From positions 9,982,001-10,046,000 of the forward strand of contig CM034107.1 of assembly GCA_019914945.1 (NCBI GenBank): a stretch of DNA of 64,000 nucleotides. The letters are read 5' to 3'. A model generated the notes under the pieces. It searched no databases, was not told the DNA's origin, and was given only the letters and a program-made list of their open reading frames with translations. A program made the translations under genes and the position numbers. Below are positions 1-12,201 of this stretch, piece after piece. The stretch is from Typha latifolia. Taxonomy: Eukaryota; Streptophyta; Magnoliopsida; Poales; Typhaceae. Each line of letters begins with the position of its first letter. Position 1 is the stretch's first letter.

Positions 1-1020
1 GCTTGACCCCCCTTTGCCAGAACGGGGAACAAGCTCAGGATGAAGTCGATAACAGCGAGTGACAAGATGACCAAGACGACCGCAATGAGTACACATGGGA
101 CGCAATGAGTGATGATCTCGTCCAGGCACATGAGAGACGCAACCAACAGTTGAAATATCATGCATGACTGATATAGGAGCAGGAGCAGCACCAAGCACAC
201 TCTCTATGACAACAGGCGACGGTATAGAGGTTACCTGCTGAGAGGTTAAGAGACGCTGCCTAAGCTCCTCAGCTTGTAGCTCAGCTATGACACTGTCCAA
301 GCTCGGGAGAGTGGAGCGATGCAACAGATGCCGAGTCAAATCTCCAAATTCCGGACGAAGGGCATTTAGGAAATCCATCAGATGATCCTCGTCACGGTGG
401 CGCCGAGCAGACATTGAGTCAGAGGGGCAGAAAGTAGGCTCCATTGAGGTAAGCTCACGCCATATGTCAATCATGCGGGTGTAAAAGTCCTGAATAGAGA
501 GCTAACCCTGTCTGACCTCATGAGCCTTGCGACGGAGCTAAAAGCGACGCATCGACTCGATTGGACGAATCAGCGACTGAGATGGGCCCATATGGCCTGA
601 GCAGAAGACAAGGTCTAAAGCTGAGGTCGAAACGATCGATCAACCTACAAGATGAGGTAGGTGCAAACCTCCATGTCACGCAGGGCCCACTCATCATACT
701 TCGGAGATGAAACCTCTGACTGAATAGCCTTGGGTGTATCAGACTTAGTAGAAGCCACAATGGTGGCCTAGATGATAGTGCGAGGGGGAGCACACCCCGT
801 AGAGATGCCATCGATGTGCCCGAGAAGACGTCGACTGCGGACGACCGTCTCAATGGAAGAGGCCCATGTGGTCCAATCTCGTTGAGTGACAAGTAGAAAA
901 CCGACTAATGATACACTCTCACGATCGACTGGGACATAAGATGCCATTGGATAGGACGGCAATCTATCAAACACATTGAAAGCGATTCCAACTTGACCCC
1001 ACTCAAGCCTTTTGTCGAAC
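1..1020 (-). pseudogene. Ty1/copia gag remnant, cut by the window edge
   Basis: Read on the minus strand, this is a broken copia-type gag. The N-terminal part (about 1020-760) carries the spaced tryptophans and the LLGHIDG motif typical of the copia gag start. The middle part (about 500-250) holds the helical gag segment containing IQDFYTRMIDIWREL. A zinc knuckle, CTHCGRLGHLVTRC (CX2CX4HX4C), lies near 60-110. In-frame stops and frame changes between the parts show that it is dead. The pol region would lie beyond the left edge of the window. It belongs with the PBS and LTR at 1611-1880. Confidence 0.8.
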
Positions 1021-1039
1021 ACTTGGTGAGCAGGACTTT

Positions 1040-1560
1040 TGAATAGTGCAGCAAAAGAAAAAGGAAGGTGAGCTGTGGATACAATAAACCTTCACGTGGT
1101 GGGTACTAGTTAAAAAATAATGCTGCTGTTGCAGAATCAAAAAACTACAAAAGAAAATGGCAAGGACTTTCGTCGAACACCTGGTGGGCACTAGCCGAAG
1201 AGAAAAAAAATTTGTTACTGCTGCTTCTGGATTGAAGAAATATATGGCCGTGCTGCTGCTACTGCTGCTGAACACAGTGCTGCTGCTGAACACAGCGCTG
1301 CTGTTGCTGCTGAACGAAGAAGATGGTGAGGAGGCCGAAAAACACGTTGTGCTGCTGCTAAAAACAGTGGCAACTACAGCTGTTGTGGCTAATTGCTACT
1401 GCTGCGTCTACAGCTGTGGTGGAGGCTACGGCAATGGCTACGGTAGCAGCAGACGAGCTCGAGGAGTGAGGGGGGCAGCTCTCGAGATCGAAAATGGTGA
1501 AAGAAAGAAGAAGAAGAAGAAGAAGAAGAAGAAGACATAATCAAAGAGGGAGATGGAGAG
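1040..1560. repeat. Imperfect CTG/CAG and GAA trinucleotide tracts in copia leader
   Basis: Between the copia gag and its PBS there is low-complexity DNA: interrupted CTG/TGC triplets at about 1248-1312 and 1350-1370, and a GAA tract at about 1506-1536. A short motif resembling GTCGAACACCTGGTG occurs twice, near 1014 and 1174. Open frames here are made by the triplet repeats and I do not count them as genes. Confidence 0.7.
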
Positions 1561-1610
1561 GGACTATTGGAGAATGAGAGATCCAACAAGTGTCTCTAGA
1601 GATCTAGATT

Positions 1611-1622
1611 GCTCTAATATCA
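1611..1622 (-). other. Primer binding site of the copia element
   Basis: The plus strand reads GCTCTAATATCA. On the minus strand this is TGATATTAGAGC, two changes from TGGTATCAGAGC, the site complementary to the 3' end of initiator tRNA-Met used by many plant retrotransposons. It directly abuts the LTR that begins with TGTAAC at 1623. Confidence 0.6.
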
Positions 1623-1880
1623 TGTAACGTAATTAAGCTTGACCCTAGATTGGGTTGAGGGAGAAGAGAGAAGGAGAAGAGAAGAGTTTGGGAGAAAAAT
1701 GTTTTATATTTGCATATCATGAAAGAGAGAGCAAAGCCCTATTTATACAAGGTCATGATAAAATAAAATAAATGAATAATAATATATCTAATAACTCTAA
1801 TATTTATAAATGGTTCTAGTTAGTCTTGGAACAGTTCATCATCTTCGGGATTATGAACATGGAATTAAGCTGGTAGAGTT
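1623..1880 (-). mobile_element. 5' LTR of the copia element (right end approximate)
   Basis: The sequence beside the PBS starts TGTAACG on the plus strand, as expected for the inner edge of an LTR on a minus-strand element. It contains CTATTTATAC (a TATAAATAG box on the minus strand) near 1738-1748. The outer edge is not certain because the partner LTR lies outside the window. Confidence 0.5.
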
Positions 1881-4087
1881 TGAATCTCCTGTTTGCAAAC
1901 TTCCATCGGAGATTTTGAATCTGCTCACCTTATACAGAGTTTTTCTCTGAAGACTAAAACTAGTTTTCTTTATTATCCAAGCTTGTTTGCTCTTGAATGG
2001 ATGTTTTCTGGTTCTCAATGCCATTCACTAGAAGATTTACGTGTCCATTTCTATGCACTTTTCTTGCATCCTGAGGTGCATTTTGCTGAGTACACATCAT
2101 TCATTTTAACTGATTTCTAAAGCTTGCTGGAGAATATAGAGGTAAAAGTATTAGCCTCCTGTTGTTTTCTGTTGGTCAAGTGCTCTCAGAGCATGGTTTA
2201 TGCAACAATAAGAGGCCAACTAAAGCTACAGTACTTGTATGGAAAAATAGAACTTGTGAACCTCTAAATTTTAACTGCATTGCCATTAATGCCATTCCAA
2301 TCTCCTGTAGTCCTTCCTAGAGGATTCCATTATTGCATATTTCTATTTCACAAAAATATATAACTCTTTTATATGTTCGAGTTCTTCTTAAAAACCAACA
2401 AGAACTTATAACGCTGTACATGTGGCCTGTTTTACTGGTAGTTAAACAAACCTGGCAAACTAATCTCATTGCGTCTGAGACGTAGCATTGATTATCCTGC
2501 CATTCTTAAACTTTTCTCAAGTAAAACTAAAACTAAATGATCGTTTATGCTTCTTTTCTTATAAAACAACCTAGCCAGCCTAACACAACACAAGGCCTTT
2601 ACATTGTTGGTTTTAATTCTAAAATTTAGCATTTATATTTATACAATTGAGTAAATTTAGTATCTGTGTTATGAAAAAATAAATTACAAGTAATTCTTAG
2701 TATAAATAAAATAAAATATTAAGAACTGCACTTCTTCAATCCGATAAAAATAAAATGTAAAATAATATAAAAAGAAACACAAGGGGGGAAAAAAATAAAA
2801 AATGCTTTCATGTTGATGTGAATTTTCCATAGGCTAATAGGGTATTTATAAGTATTTAGAAGCTTTTTTTATAATTCACTAAATCCTCGCAAACCCTGTA
2901 TTAAATCAACCCATAGTATTTAAAAATATAGTCAGAATATTTTCACTGAGCTATTAAATTTTTTTATTAATTGTGATTTAAATTCTTTTGAATTCTTAAA
3001 TCAGTAACATAACCAACATCTTACTGACTAATATGCCATCTAGTTCATCTTATAATATATGTATTTCAGTATTTAATTTATAAATGAAAAGTAACAATTA
3101 GTATATCATTAACTAATTGTCATCAGGTAAGGATATTATCAAAGTTGCATTTTTTGAGAGCTAAGATGATGATTAGAAAGAACCACTAACAACCGCTAGA
3201 TTGATATCAATTGTATTAAAGATGATCTTATATTTTGAAAGACATCATGAATGAATCGAGCAACGCGTGTATACAAGTACCAAATTTCTCAGTAGCATTA
3301 TCTGTAATTAAACTTGAAATATGCCACTCTGTGATGCAAAATAACAGAGACTTAAGAAATTCTGCAAAACCACCACTTGAAAATGGATTGGCAATAAGAA
3401 ACACTCTTACAGAGGAATGAGCAAAAATAGACAAACAGATAAAAGGAAATATATAAAAGAAGAAGTAAATCCAAAAGAAATGAGAAACAATCTATACAAA
3501 TAATGCAGTAATAGTCCCTTCTATGATTTCCCCCTGATACCAGTAATAGTCCCTTAATGGCTCCTCTCATATCTATCAGATGATATAAGTATACAAGGGA
3601 TAAGAGAAAGTTTGGGCACGCTTCCTGTAACACCTGTTCATTAGCAAGGATTTGAGTGCAGAACAATCTCCAGTTAGGGAGCTCGGGCAGAGAAGCACTA
3701 CTCAATGGCAATGTCCAGCAGTAGCTTGTCATCAAGAGAAGGATCTATCGTTCCCCTCCAGAAGGATCTTCATCGAGCTTTGTTCCCCTCTAGAGATTCT
3801 TCCTCTAGCTTCATTTCCTCAGGTTTCCTCTAGCTATTGTTTAACATCAAAAGCTGATCGTCATTGTTTATCTTATCAGGAGATACACTTCTTGGCTAAA
3901 ACATTCAAAAGATTTGAACTCTATGTGTAATAATCAAAATTCACTCAATTTCTTCTTTTCAGAACTTGAGAGACTGAGAGAAACAAAACATTTGACATAG
4001 ATCTATAGAAAAGGAAAAGACAATGAAGAAATGTAATATCAAAGGATGAGGAGAAAAATCATTGTAATATCAAAGATAGATTAAATT
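1881..4087. other. Intergenic, AT-rich, no gene seen
   Basis: I see no gene here. Open frames are short, lack family motifs and have AT-rich noncoding composition. The last few hundred bases should include the 3' UTR of the NB-LRR gene. Confidence 0.6.
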
Positions 4088-7000
4088 TTAAAGACACTGG
4101 GAACGACTGGATACCTGTGGTTGGCCTCTGTGTTTTGCTACAGTAAAAGTTGCTAAATCCTCCTTCTTGTAACGTCCAATAGTTACACCGGGGATGTGCT
4201 GAATCTTGGGCCAATCTGGACCTGAATCTTGTAGGCACCTCTCCTTCAACTCGGGAGAACAGTCATGTAACCTCAGTGTTTCTAGAGATGATGGAAGTTC
4301 TGGCAGTGACTGGAGATTCCTACACTCACATATGCTCAGATATTGAAGAGAAGAGAGGCTTTGCAGGTCCACAAGCGAGAACAGCCGAGAGTATGGAGCA
4401 CAAAAGATGCTTTCAAGTGAGGTGCGGTTATTCAACACCCATTCTTTTAGTGCTGAGGAATATCGGACTTCATCACAACTTTCAATATGGACCTCTTGGG
4501 TTTCAAAGATATCCAAAGTTCGGGGGGAAATGCATTTCAGTGGCCCAGTACATAGCAGAAAGAGATCGTCAATCAAAAGGCGGTTTACTATTAGGGAAGA
4601 GGATGAGGACGAGGGGGGGGAGGAACGAGGTTCTTCCACTAGTAACGCCGACGGCGATGTTGAAGCTGATGTAACTAACTTGGGGCATCTTTCCACACTT
4701 AGCTCCTCGAGGGATGAGAGGGCTTGTAAACCCCCCAGTGATTCTAGCTCTGAGCAATCCACAATCTGCAAACGTTTTAGAGCTTTCCATCTTCCGAACA
4801 CTTCTGCCGAGGGAAGGGATTTGATGTTTGCGCAACCCCACAAACCCAAATCATAGAGTAAGTTGAAGTCTTCCAGATCCAGGAAATTCCAATCCTGAAT
4901 AATGAGGGATTGCAGTGACAGAGGGAAGAACCTTCCTGATGTTGATCGCCTCTGCAGCTTCGGACAACTCCGTACCTCAAGTTCCTTAAGAGAGGGGAAT
5001 TTATTGAATTCCCCAATGGGTAAATGCCTCAGCTTTCCACAGTCAATGATGGAAACCTCCTCAAGAGATGTAAAAAGTTCAGTTTGAAGTAATAGACCAT
5101 CAGCTAGCGACTCGAGGCCTTCACAATGGCGGATATGCAGTAAAGAAAGAGACGATGTTGACGATGATGAAGACGAAAGTGGCGATGACATGCTTAGGGC
5201 GTTGGTGTTCCCTCCCTGCCACAGTTTTGGTAGAGCAGTCCAATTTACAACTTCTATACGCAATTTTCTTAAGCCACAAGGTAGATTGGGAAACACACTC
5301 AGGTTGGGGCATTTACTGATCACTAGATTTTCCAAACGTGGAAGCCATTGGGTCTTCTCGGCTCCTCCATAGAACTCTTGTAGTGCCGGCAATTCTCTCA
5401 ACCATAGTTCTAGCAATGATGGGAAAACGCTAGCTTCAGTTCCCCCATTGGGTGCACTGCCAACTCGCTTTACCGAAATCATCCCTTCAAGTCGTAGGAA
5501 CTCAAGATAGGGTAGCTGCCCAAGAGGAGGCAGGTCCTTCCATCCTTCGCAATTGCAAAGAGTAATAGATACTATGTTCGATAGAGATTGAAGAGTTATC
5601 CAATGTGGGCTCCTGCAGCCCATGTAACGTTTTATTTTCAGATGCTGGAGATTGGAATGTGGTTCAAGGGCGTCGAGTACCTGCTCATCAACCTCGGGGC
5701 TTCCACTGCTGCAATCGGGATCCCACTCTAACGTCAGTGTGCGGAGGTGCCGTTTATCTTTCAAATTAGCTTCGACGACATCGTCAGTCCTTTTTACCTT
5801 CTCCAGATTTTTAATGCTTAGTTTACGGAGTTCTCCCAAGTTTTTCAAATCTAACATATTTTTCCCATTATCCTCCACACTAAACTTCTTCAAAATCTGA
5901 AGTGAGGACAGTCTCCCTAGACCAGAAAATTTGCCGCTATCAGAATTGGGTGTAGTTAGGCGTCTAAGGTTGATAAGGTTGTGGATGCAATCTAGTGGCA
6001 ATAACTCTCTTTTCAAAACAGAACCATAGTTTTGGTAGTGCAAGAATCGGAGGTGGTAAAGCTTATTCACTGATTCAGGAACTTGATTATTAATACGATG
6101 ATTACTATATAAGTAGCGAAGGAGTTTTAGGTTACTAATAGAGTCATCAGTGATACAAAAAGCAGATGATTCCAATATGCGTAGGGCCCTCAGCCCTTTG
6201 AGCTCCTTAGGAAAGTCAATAAAGATGGGATTAAATCCTTTTGGGAGAAGAAGGGTTCGCAAGTGTTTGAGTTTGGCGATTTCATGTAGTATAGGTGGAG
6301 TAAGAGAAGTATTGATGGATAAGTGGCGTATAGTATTAGGGATAAGTGTGGTCTGAGTACTCTCTCCAATTCTAAAACATTCACCAACAGAAACAGAGGT
6401 TGCAAGGTCATGTAACAAATCGTGCATGACATAGTATGTTCCTCTGTGATCGGTTTTATGACAATCAAAAAATGATTTCCCCACTAGATCATTCAAGTAA
6501 TCATCTCCTATATCCTCTGGTCGTTCATTTCCATTTTTAGGCTCCTGAAGCAGACCTAGAGCCATCCACATATAGACAAGTTTCTCCTTATCAAACTGAT
6601 AATCTTGAGGAAATATGCTACAGAATCTAAAGCAGGGCTTCAAGTGTGAAGGGAGATGCTGATAACTTAATCTCAGAGCTGGCATGATGTCGTTCTCGCC
6701 TTGATCTAGTTTCCATATTTCACTATTTAAGATTCTTTCCCAGTGCTCATCATTTAAATTGGTCTTCAATATCCATCCCACGGTCTTTGCAGCTAAAGGA
6801 GAACCTTTTAGCTTTTTGGCAATTCTACTTCCAATATCTTGCAATTTTTTGTGATCGTTAGGGTCCACACCACCAAATGCACAATCCTTAAAGAACTCCC
6901 AATAATCTTCTTTATTCAAACGTTTTAAGAATATAGGTTCCATGGCACCCGTCATCATCTTTGCAACATTTTCCATCCGAGTTGTTAATAAGATCATGCT

Positions 7001-7915
7001 TCCACGCTCTACCGAACTGAAAGGTTTTAGTAAGTCATCCCAACTTTTTGAATTTTGATCATTCCAGACATCATCCAACACAAGCAGAACTTTTTTTGAC
7101 CTCAAATTCTTTAAGAGCTCTTGTTGAAGAAATTGAAGATTATCAGTGGTCTGTTTTTCATCAACCACAAGTTCAAGAATTCTTCTGGTAAGCAAGGGCA
7201 CATCAAAAGTATTAGAGACACAGACCCACACTCTCTTTTCAAAGTGCTTCTCTATGTTCTCATCATTGTAAACAAGCTGAGCAAGAGTAGTCTTCCCAAT
7301 CCCTCCGACCCCAATAATAGGTAGAACAGAATAATTCCTGCTATCAGATGCAGAACTGAAATTTAACAGTTTGCTTATTATCCTTTGTTTCTCATCTTCT
7401 CTCCCGACCAATTTGTGGACAACAAGTAAAAGCGAAGTAGTATCACGGCTACTCGTGTTCAAAGGTTGCTTATCTTTAGATGTGGCCACCAGATTAAGGA
7501 AAGGACCCATTTCAGTAACAAGCCTATCTAACCCCTTCACAACCTCTTTTAACCTTTTTAAAGTGGGATCCTTATGCACGGCACGCCGAATAAAAGTATT
7601 GATGGAAGAGGAAGCACCACTCACCCTGATTTCTTTCTCCAGTCGTTGGTACTCCACCTCATCCTTGAAATCCTCTGCCTCGTCCACCGCGTCTCTAAAC
7701 TGCCACAGCCATCCCTCCAGTGCTGGATTCTTCTCCTTGATATGGCCGCTATCAACAGACTCCAGCAAAGCTTTGATCTGAGGAAGGGCCTGCTCCAGCC
7801 TTTGCCGCTCCGCCTTAAGGCCGAGCTGCCACTTACACTGGTCTTCGGCGTAAGAGATCAGGTAAGTGATCACATTACTAGTGAACCATCCAGCAACCGT
7901 CAATTCCACCGCCAT
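4088..7915 (-). CDS. CC-NB-LRR (CNL) disease resistance protein, RGA/R13L1-like
   Basis: This is an intracellular immune receptor that senses pathogen effectors, with an ATP/ADP switch in the NB-ARC domain. The single exon is open from 8032. I start at 7915 (MAVELTVAG), where the Rx-type coiled-coil domain begins, giving 1,275 residues; the upstream in-frame ATG at 8032 would add 39 basic residues. Counting from the upstream ATG: P-loop GVGGIGKTT at 241-249, kinase-2 VLLVLDDVW at 315-323, RNBS-B GSMILLTTR at 344-352, GLPL as GSPLA at 410-414, RNBS-D CFRFCSIFPQDY at 467-478, intact MHD at 536-538. Leucine-rich repeats run from about 560 to the end, broken by serine-rich runs near 950 and 1140. 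The intact frame and switch motifs suggest a working gene. Confidence 0.95.
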   Translation of the reverse strand: MAVELTVAGWFTSNVITYLISYAEDQCKWQLGLKAERQRLEQALPQIKALLESVDSGHIKEKNPALEGWLWQFRDAVDEAEDFKDEVEYQRLEKEIRVSGASSSINTFIRRAVHKDPTLKRLKEVVKGLDRLVTEMGPFLNLVATSKDKQPLNTSSRDTTSLLLVVHKLVGREDEKQRIISKLLNFSSASDSRNYSVLPIIGVGGIGKTTLAQLVYNDENIEKHFEKRVWVCVSNTFDVPLLTRRILELVVDEKQTTDNLQFLQQELLKNLRSKKVLLVLDDVWNDQNSKSWDDLLKPFSSVERGSMILLTTRMENVAKMMTGAMEPIFLKRLNKEDYWEFFKDCAFGGVDPNDHKKLQDIGSRIAKKLKGSPLAAKTVGWILKTNLNDEHWERILNSEIWKLDQGENDIMPALRLSYQHLPSHLKPCFRFCSIFPQDYQFDKEKLVYMWMALGLLQEPKNGNERPEDIGDDYLNDLVGKSFFDCHKTDHRGTYYVMHDLLHDLATSVSVGECFRIGESTQTTLIPNTIRHLSINTSLTPPILHEIAKLKHLRTLLLPKGFNPIFIDFPKELKGLRALRILESSAFCITDDSISNLKLLRYLYSNHRINNQVPESVNKLYHLRFLHYQNYGSVLKRELLPLDCIHNLINLRRLTTPNSDSGKFSGLGRLSSLQILKKFSVEDNGKNMLDLKNLGELRKLSIKNLEKVKRTDDVVEANLKDKRHLRTLTLEWDPDCSSGSPEVDEQVLDALEPHSNLQHLKIKRYMGCRSPHWITLQSLSNIVSITLCNCEGWKDLPPLGQLPYLEFLRLEGMISVKRVGSAPNGGTEASVFPSLLELWLRELPALQEFYGGAEKTQWLPRLENLVISKCPNLSVFPNLPCGLRKLRIEVVNWTALPKLWQGGNTNALSMSSPLSSSSSSTSSLSLLHIRHCEGLESLADGLLLQTELFTSLEEVSIIDCGKLRHLPIGEFNKFPSLKELEVRSCPKLQRRSTSGRFFPLSLQSLIIQDWNFLDLEDFNLLYDLGLWGCANIKSLPSAEVFGRWKALKRLQIVDCSELESLGGLQALSSLEELSVERCPKLVTSASTSPSALLVEEPRSSPPSSSSSSLIVNRLLIDDLFLLCTGPLKCISPRTLDIFETQEVHIESCDEVRYSSALKEWVLNNRTSLESIFCAPYSRLFSLVDLQSLSSLQYLSICECRNLQSLPELPSSLETLRLHDCSPELKERCLQDSGPDWPKIQHIPGVTIGRYKKEDLATFTVAKHRGQPQVSSRSQCL

Positions 7916-8095
7916 TTTTGGAAGCCCTCCTCTCCCTTCTTCCTCACAATTAAAGAGTAGAACACCCAGAATTGATAGCTCTGCTTCTATCAATCCTTTC
8001 CCTCTTCCTCTCTTCCTCTCGCCCCTTTTCATACAAGAATCATTTGGGCTTTCTGCTCAACCGTCGGATGGGAATATATCTAATAGCGTTCAATA

Positions 8096-8103
8096 GTTAT
8101 ATA
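8096..8103 (-). promoter_or_regulatory. Possible TATA box of the NB-LRR gene
   Basis: GTTATATA on the plus strand reads TATATAAC on the minus strand, about 180 bases upstream of the preferred start at 7915. A transcript starting about 30 bases downstream would include the upstream in-frame ATG at 8032. Confidence 0.35.
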
Positions 8104-9035
8104 TTATTCTAATGCAACTTGGCAAGTGGGTAAATCAATATGCCCACTCTGATGGGCAAAGCCAGAAAAGAAAAAAAAATTAAAGAAAAGAGAGAGAAGC
8201 AAAGCCAGGATGGCATGGGGGCAGACTGGCGGTCAATGGCGCCAACGCTTTGATTTGTCGTTAGTGACGGCACGGTGGTAGACTCGTCGTCAATGGCGCC
8301 TTTTGGTTTGTCGTTAGTCATTAACTTTTAACATAAATTATAGGGAAATTTGCAGCAAAGCCCCGACATTATTGATTTTTTTATTATTATTATGGTTCGA
8401 GCCCTAACTTATTGATTTTTCTATAAAAGTTATATTCTTTTCTTTTAATAAAAATATTCAGAAAAAGGCCCCAAGTTTATTTAACCTCGTATTAGCTTAA
8501 TAAAATAAATTTTATTATTTTATTTAACTTAATATTTTTAAATTTTCTAAAATTGTCCTTAATATTTTATTTGACACATTCTACCGGATAAGATTGTAGG
8601 GATAACTTTGGAATTTAAAAAATATTAATTTGAATAAAACATGATATTATTTTTTTATTAAGCTAATATTTTTTTAGTTTTTACTTTATATCAGGTCAAA
8701 GATAATCATATATATATTTATTTTAGAATACAAATGAACATAAGTTATTTATAAAATATATATTTTATTTTAAATATAATAAGAGGAATATCTATTCTAG
8801 TATTAATCTTATTCCTAAAATAGACGAAGCCTAAAAATATAGTAAGGAAGGGAAATGGACGGACGAGATATGAGCGCTGATGCTAGAAGACGTGTAGGAG
8901 GCAACGCAACGATGGTGGACGAAGTGCAGGAGATACACAAACAATGGCAACATACTCGTGGATAATGTGTAGGAGGCATAAAAAGACGAAGCTTGGACGA
9001 TGACAACTATGTTGTATTGGATTTCATATTTTAAA
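8104..9035. other. Intergenic with a short duplicated segment
   Basis: No gene is seen. A motif of about 35 bases containing GTCAATGGCGCC followed by TTTGTCGTTAGT occurs twice, at about 8231-8268 and 8289-8324. From about 8340 the sequence starts GGGAAATTTGCA, like the ends of fold-back elements elsewhere in the window, but I find no matching right end. The rest is AT-rich. Confidence 0.45.
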
Positions 9036-9590
9036 TGTTACAAATTAGATTTGGACAAATTTATTTGGTAGAAAAAAATCTAAAATTTTTATGGATTTAG
9101 ATTGAAGTAATTTTGAGATTGATGTGAAAAGATATTAATGAAACTATGGAGGTAGGTTGAAACTGGGCGGAAATAGAAATACCGATGTTGCGACGGTCGT
9201 TGGAGGCTGGTGGACGGCCGTGGGATGATGGAGGTCGGTTGTAAAGATGGGTGGCTCGTGGAGGTAGATGGTTGGTAGGGTTTGGATATAGAATTAGAAT
9301 TATAATTTTAGATCTACTCCTATGAAAATAAATGAGTTCGATTAAAAGATTAAATGCGAAATAATAATATGGCTAAACTAATATTCCTTTTATGATAATA
9401 AATAAATCATGACCACTCCTATTTACAGGAAGAGAGTTATAGCGGGTTGGATCCAATTCGTCATATTGGATTACATATGTGGATCATCCATTTAATTTAA
9501 ATTTAAAAGCATTAAGCAAAATCAATTAACAATACTAAACTCAACTTGATTTAACCTAGTTGACTTGCCCCTCGTAGTCGGATTGTATCA
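9036..9590 (-). repeat. 3' LTR of the gag-only gypsy element
   Basis: It matches 11675-12304 in the same orientation over most of its length, including the blocks around TTAAATGCGAAATAATAA and AATTTAAATTTAAAAG. It also matches the plus-strand solo LTR at 43168-43730. Confidence 0.75.
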
Positions 9591-9599
9591 ATCCACCAC

Positions 9600-10450
9600 T
9601 CTTTCATTGTCTTGCCCTCAAGGTGACTAGTCATTTGCGTTCTTGTATTTGTATAGCATCTCATGCTAGTCAGAGGACTCGAGTTCTTCTTCTTCAAGGC
9701 CTCCTAAGAACCTGACATGAGCCGACTGACGCTTGCACTTATGTTGCATGATCTGCTGTCAATTCTACTGAGCCATTTGTGCGGGCTGACTTGGGTAAGT
9801 GCACCTCTAGTGGGCTCTTGGCTTGTGCCATCTCTCTCCTCTCTTTTTTGCGGATCTACTTTAACTTATTGAATTTGAACTCTATCAAAACTACTAGTGA
9901 GAAGGCCTCCTTGGAAGTAGTGGGTCTCTAAGCCTTGATCTCAGCTTGAATGTCAGGCTTGAGCCCACTAATGAGTGTGTTTTTAGGGTCGAGTTTAAGT
10001 AGTTGGTAACCTAGTTGGTTCAAACTCCTCCTAGTATGCCCAAATTGTGGTTGACTGAGTCAACTTAGTCAACATTAGATGGAAGTCATCATACTAGGTC
10101 AGATTGAATCGAGCAAAGATCACGTTAGCAAAAATCTGCCAAGCTTCAAATGGTCAAGTCCACTCTGTAGACTAGTACCACCTAATCATCGCACCCTCTA
10201 AGTGAGATGATGTGAGATGGACCTTTTAGCGGGTAGGCATGCCATGATATGTAAAAAACTACTCCACTACGTAGGTCTACTCTAGAAAATTATGAAAAAT
10301 TAAGCTTGACGGTTCAAACTTGAATTCCCAAATATGGTCCATCATAGCGAGTTAGGCAACATCGCAGTGGATGCTGGTCATATGGGTCATGAGCCCAAAG
10401 ATCTAGCTCCCGTTCGGCCTGGGGTTGCATAGAGGACTCACTTAGCTAAC
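9600..10450 (-). pseudogene. Gypsy gag remnant
   Basis: Minus-strand reading gives fragments such as YLTSSHLEGAMIRWY, matching FHLEETPIQWY in the gag of the neighbouring gypsy element (near 16206-16260). Stops and frameshifts are frequent. It lies directly before the polypurine tract, where pol would be in a complete element. Confidence 0.6.
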
Positions 10451-11660
10451 ACGACTTCATCAGGTCATTCTACTAGTCATCCTCAAGCTCATACTAGGGC
10501 CCCAAGTCATGCTAATGAGTTAAAAACTGAGTTGCGCAAGGTGATCAAGCTGATTTGCAAAAATTAGCTAGTCTTAAGATATGCGCACTTCATCCCTTCA
10601 CCCAATTGCTTTAACGCTAATGCCAAATTTCTGTTTTGGCCTTGGGGTGTCGTCATAGGTTGTTGTAGCCTTTGTGGTGGTTGGGTAGGATCCCTAGCTA
10701 GTGGTAGTCGACGTTTGATGGGTCCTCACGATGGTAGAATGGCAATGAGCAGCGGTGAAGTAAAAAAAAATCAAGCTCAGGCTAGGCTTGCTGCATCAGC
10801 GGCCATGACACATCTTCGGCGATCTCATCGACCCTTAGTGGCTACAGATGGTGCTCGAGGTCCCACTACAGCAAAACTGTAGCGGAAGGGAAGGTGATCA
10901 TTGGGTTTGGCCACTCGACGATTGCTGGCAGCTACGGTGGCCCCCATAAGCTAGACTTGAGGCCACTTGTCATGGGTTTATTGCAGCATAGAAGGCCATC
11001 AATGATGGTCTTTCGGCTGGCGTTGGTGCAAATGGTGGCCATGGCTCGGGTGTAGAGGACCCAAGGAGGAGATTGGCACTAGTGGTTTGGGATGAAAGCT
11101 CGCAAAATGACATCGATGAAGAGCTAAGGTTTCGGGCGTCGTTTTATAATGTAGCTGGGGAAGGCAACATTAGGGCTGTCGCTAGGGCCTACTGTGCCAT
11201 CGTTGCTGCAATAAGGGGGGTTTGTAAGGTGGTAGGAACTCTACCGAGGTCAGAGGAGGGGTTGTGATCATGGTTTGGGCTAGCTCTTCTTCTCCCTCAC
11301 CCTCACTCTCATGGTTTGAGTTTTCTCATCATGGGGTGTGGGAGGGGGTCAATTTCACCATGGATGGTGGCGTTGGGCAATGGTACTGGGTCAAAAAGGC
11401 CACTGTTAAGGCTTGAAGTGCCTTATCAAGCTCTTGGTGTTCTTGGCAGATCATATGGCTTCTTTCGATAAATCCTATAAAGCCTCCATGGATTCGAGTA
11501 TCGCCCTCGCCTACATAGGTGGTTTGTCAATTGCGGTGGCTAGTGCGTTAGAGTATCGCCCTCGCCCCGCAATGATGGAAATAAGTTTTTGGCCCTCCAT
11601 GGCGTCAATCTCCCTCGGATTTTCTTTAGATTGCGTGTTCATTATCGGTTGAGGAATAAG
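10451..11660 (-). other. Leader and 5' gag region of the gag-only element, decayed
   Basis: This is internal sequence between the PBS and the recognisable gag block. It is more GC-rich than the surrounding DNA, and I find no intact frame or known motif on either strand. It should hold the leader and gag N-terminus. Confidence 0.45.
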
Positions 11661-11674
11661 AACTTTGATATTAA

Positions 11675-12132
11675 TATTGCGAACTAGATCTAGACCAATC
11701 CATTTATAGAAAAATTATGAAACTTTAATGGGTGGTAGCCTCATGAGTTTCAAATCTTTTTCTTTGGGATAAAGTGATTCCGAGGTTAGGGTAAAAAAAT
11801 ATTAATGAAATAGTAGAGGTAGGCCAAACTGAATAAAAATAGAAATACTGACTTTGCAGTGGTCGTTGAAGGGTGACAGATGGCCTTGGGATGGTGGAGG
11901 TCGGCCAGTAGGTGGCTCGTAGAGGTAGATGGTGTCTAGGGTTTGGAGATAATATTAGGGTTATTATATTAGATCTATTTCTATGAAAATAAAAGGCTAT
12001 GATTAAAAGAGTAAATGCGAAATAATAAAATGGCTAAGCCAATATTCCTTCCATGATAATAAATAAATTAAGACCACTCTTATTTATAGGATTAGAGTCA
12101 TAGTAGGTCGGATCCAGTTTACCCTTCTAGAT

Positions 12133-12201
<69 letters not shown>

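Noticed and set aside
1157..1540. Open frame of 127 residues with poly-Leu and poly-Lys
   Set aside because: Imperfect CTG and GAA triplets in a copia leader; it is antisense to the element.
3652..3930. Open frame of 92 residues downstream of the NB-LRR gene
   Set aside because: No motif and no support from splice or composition.
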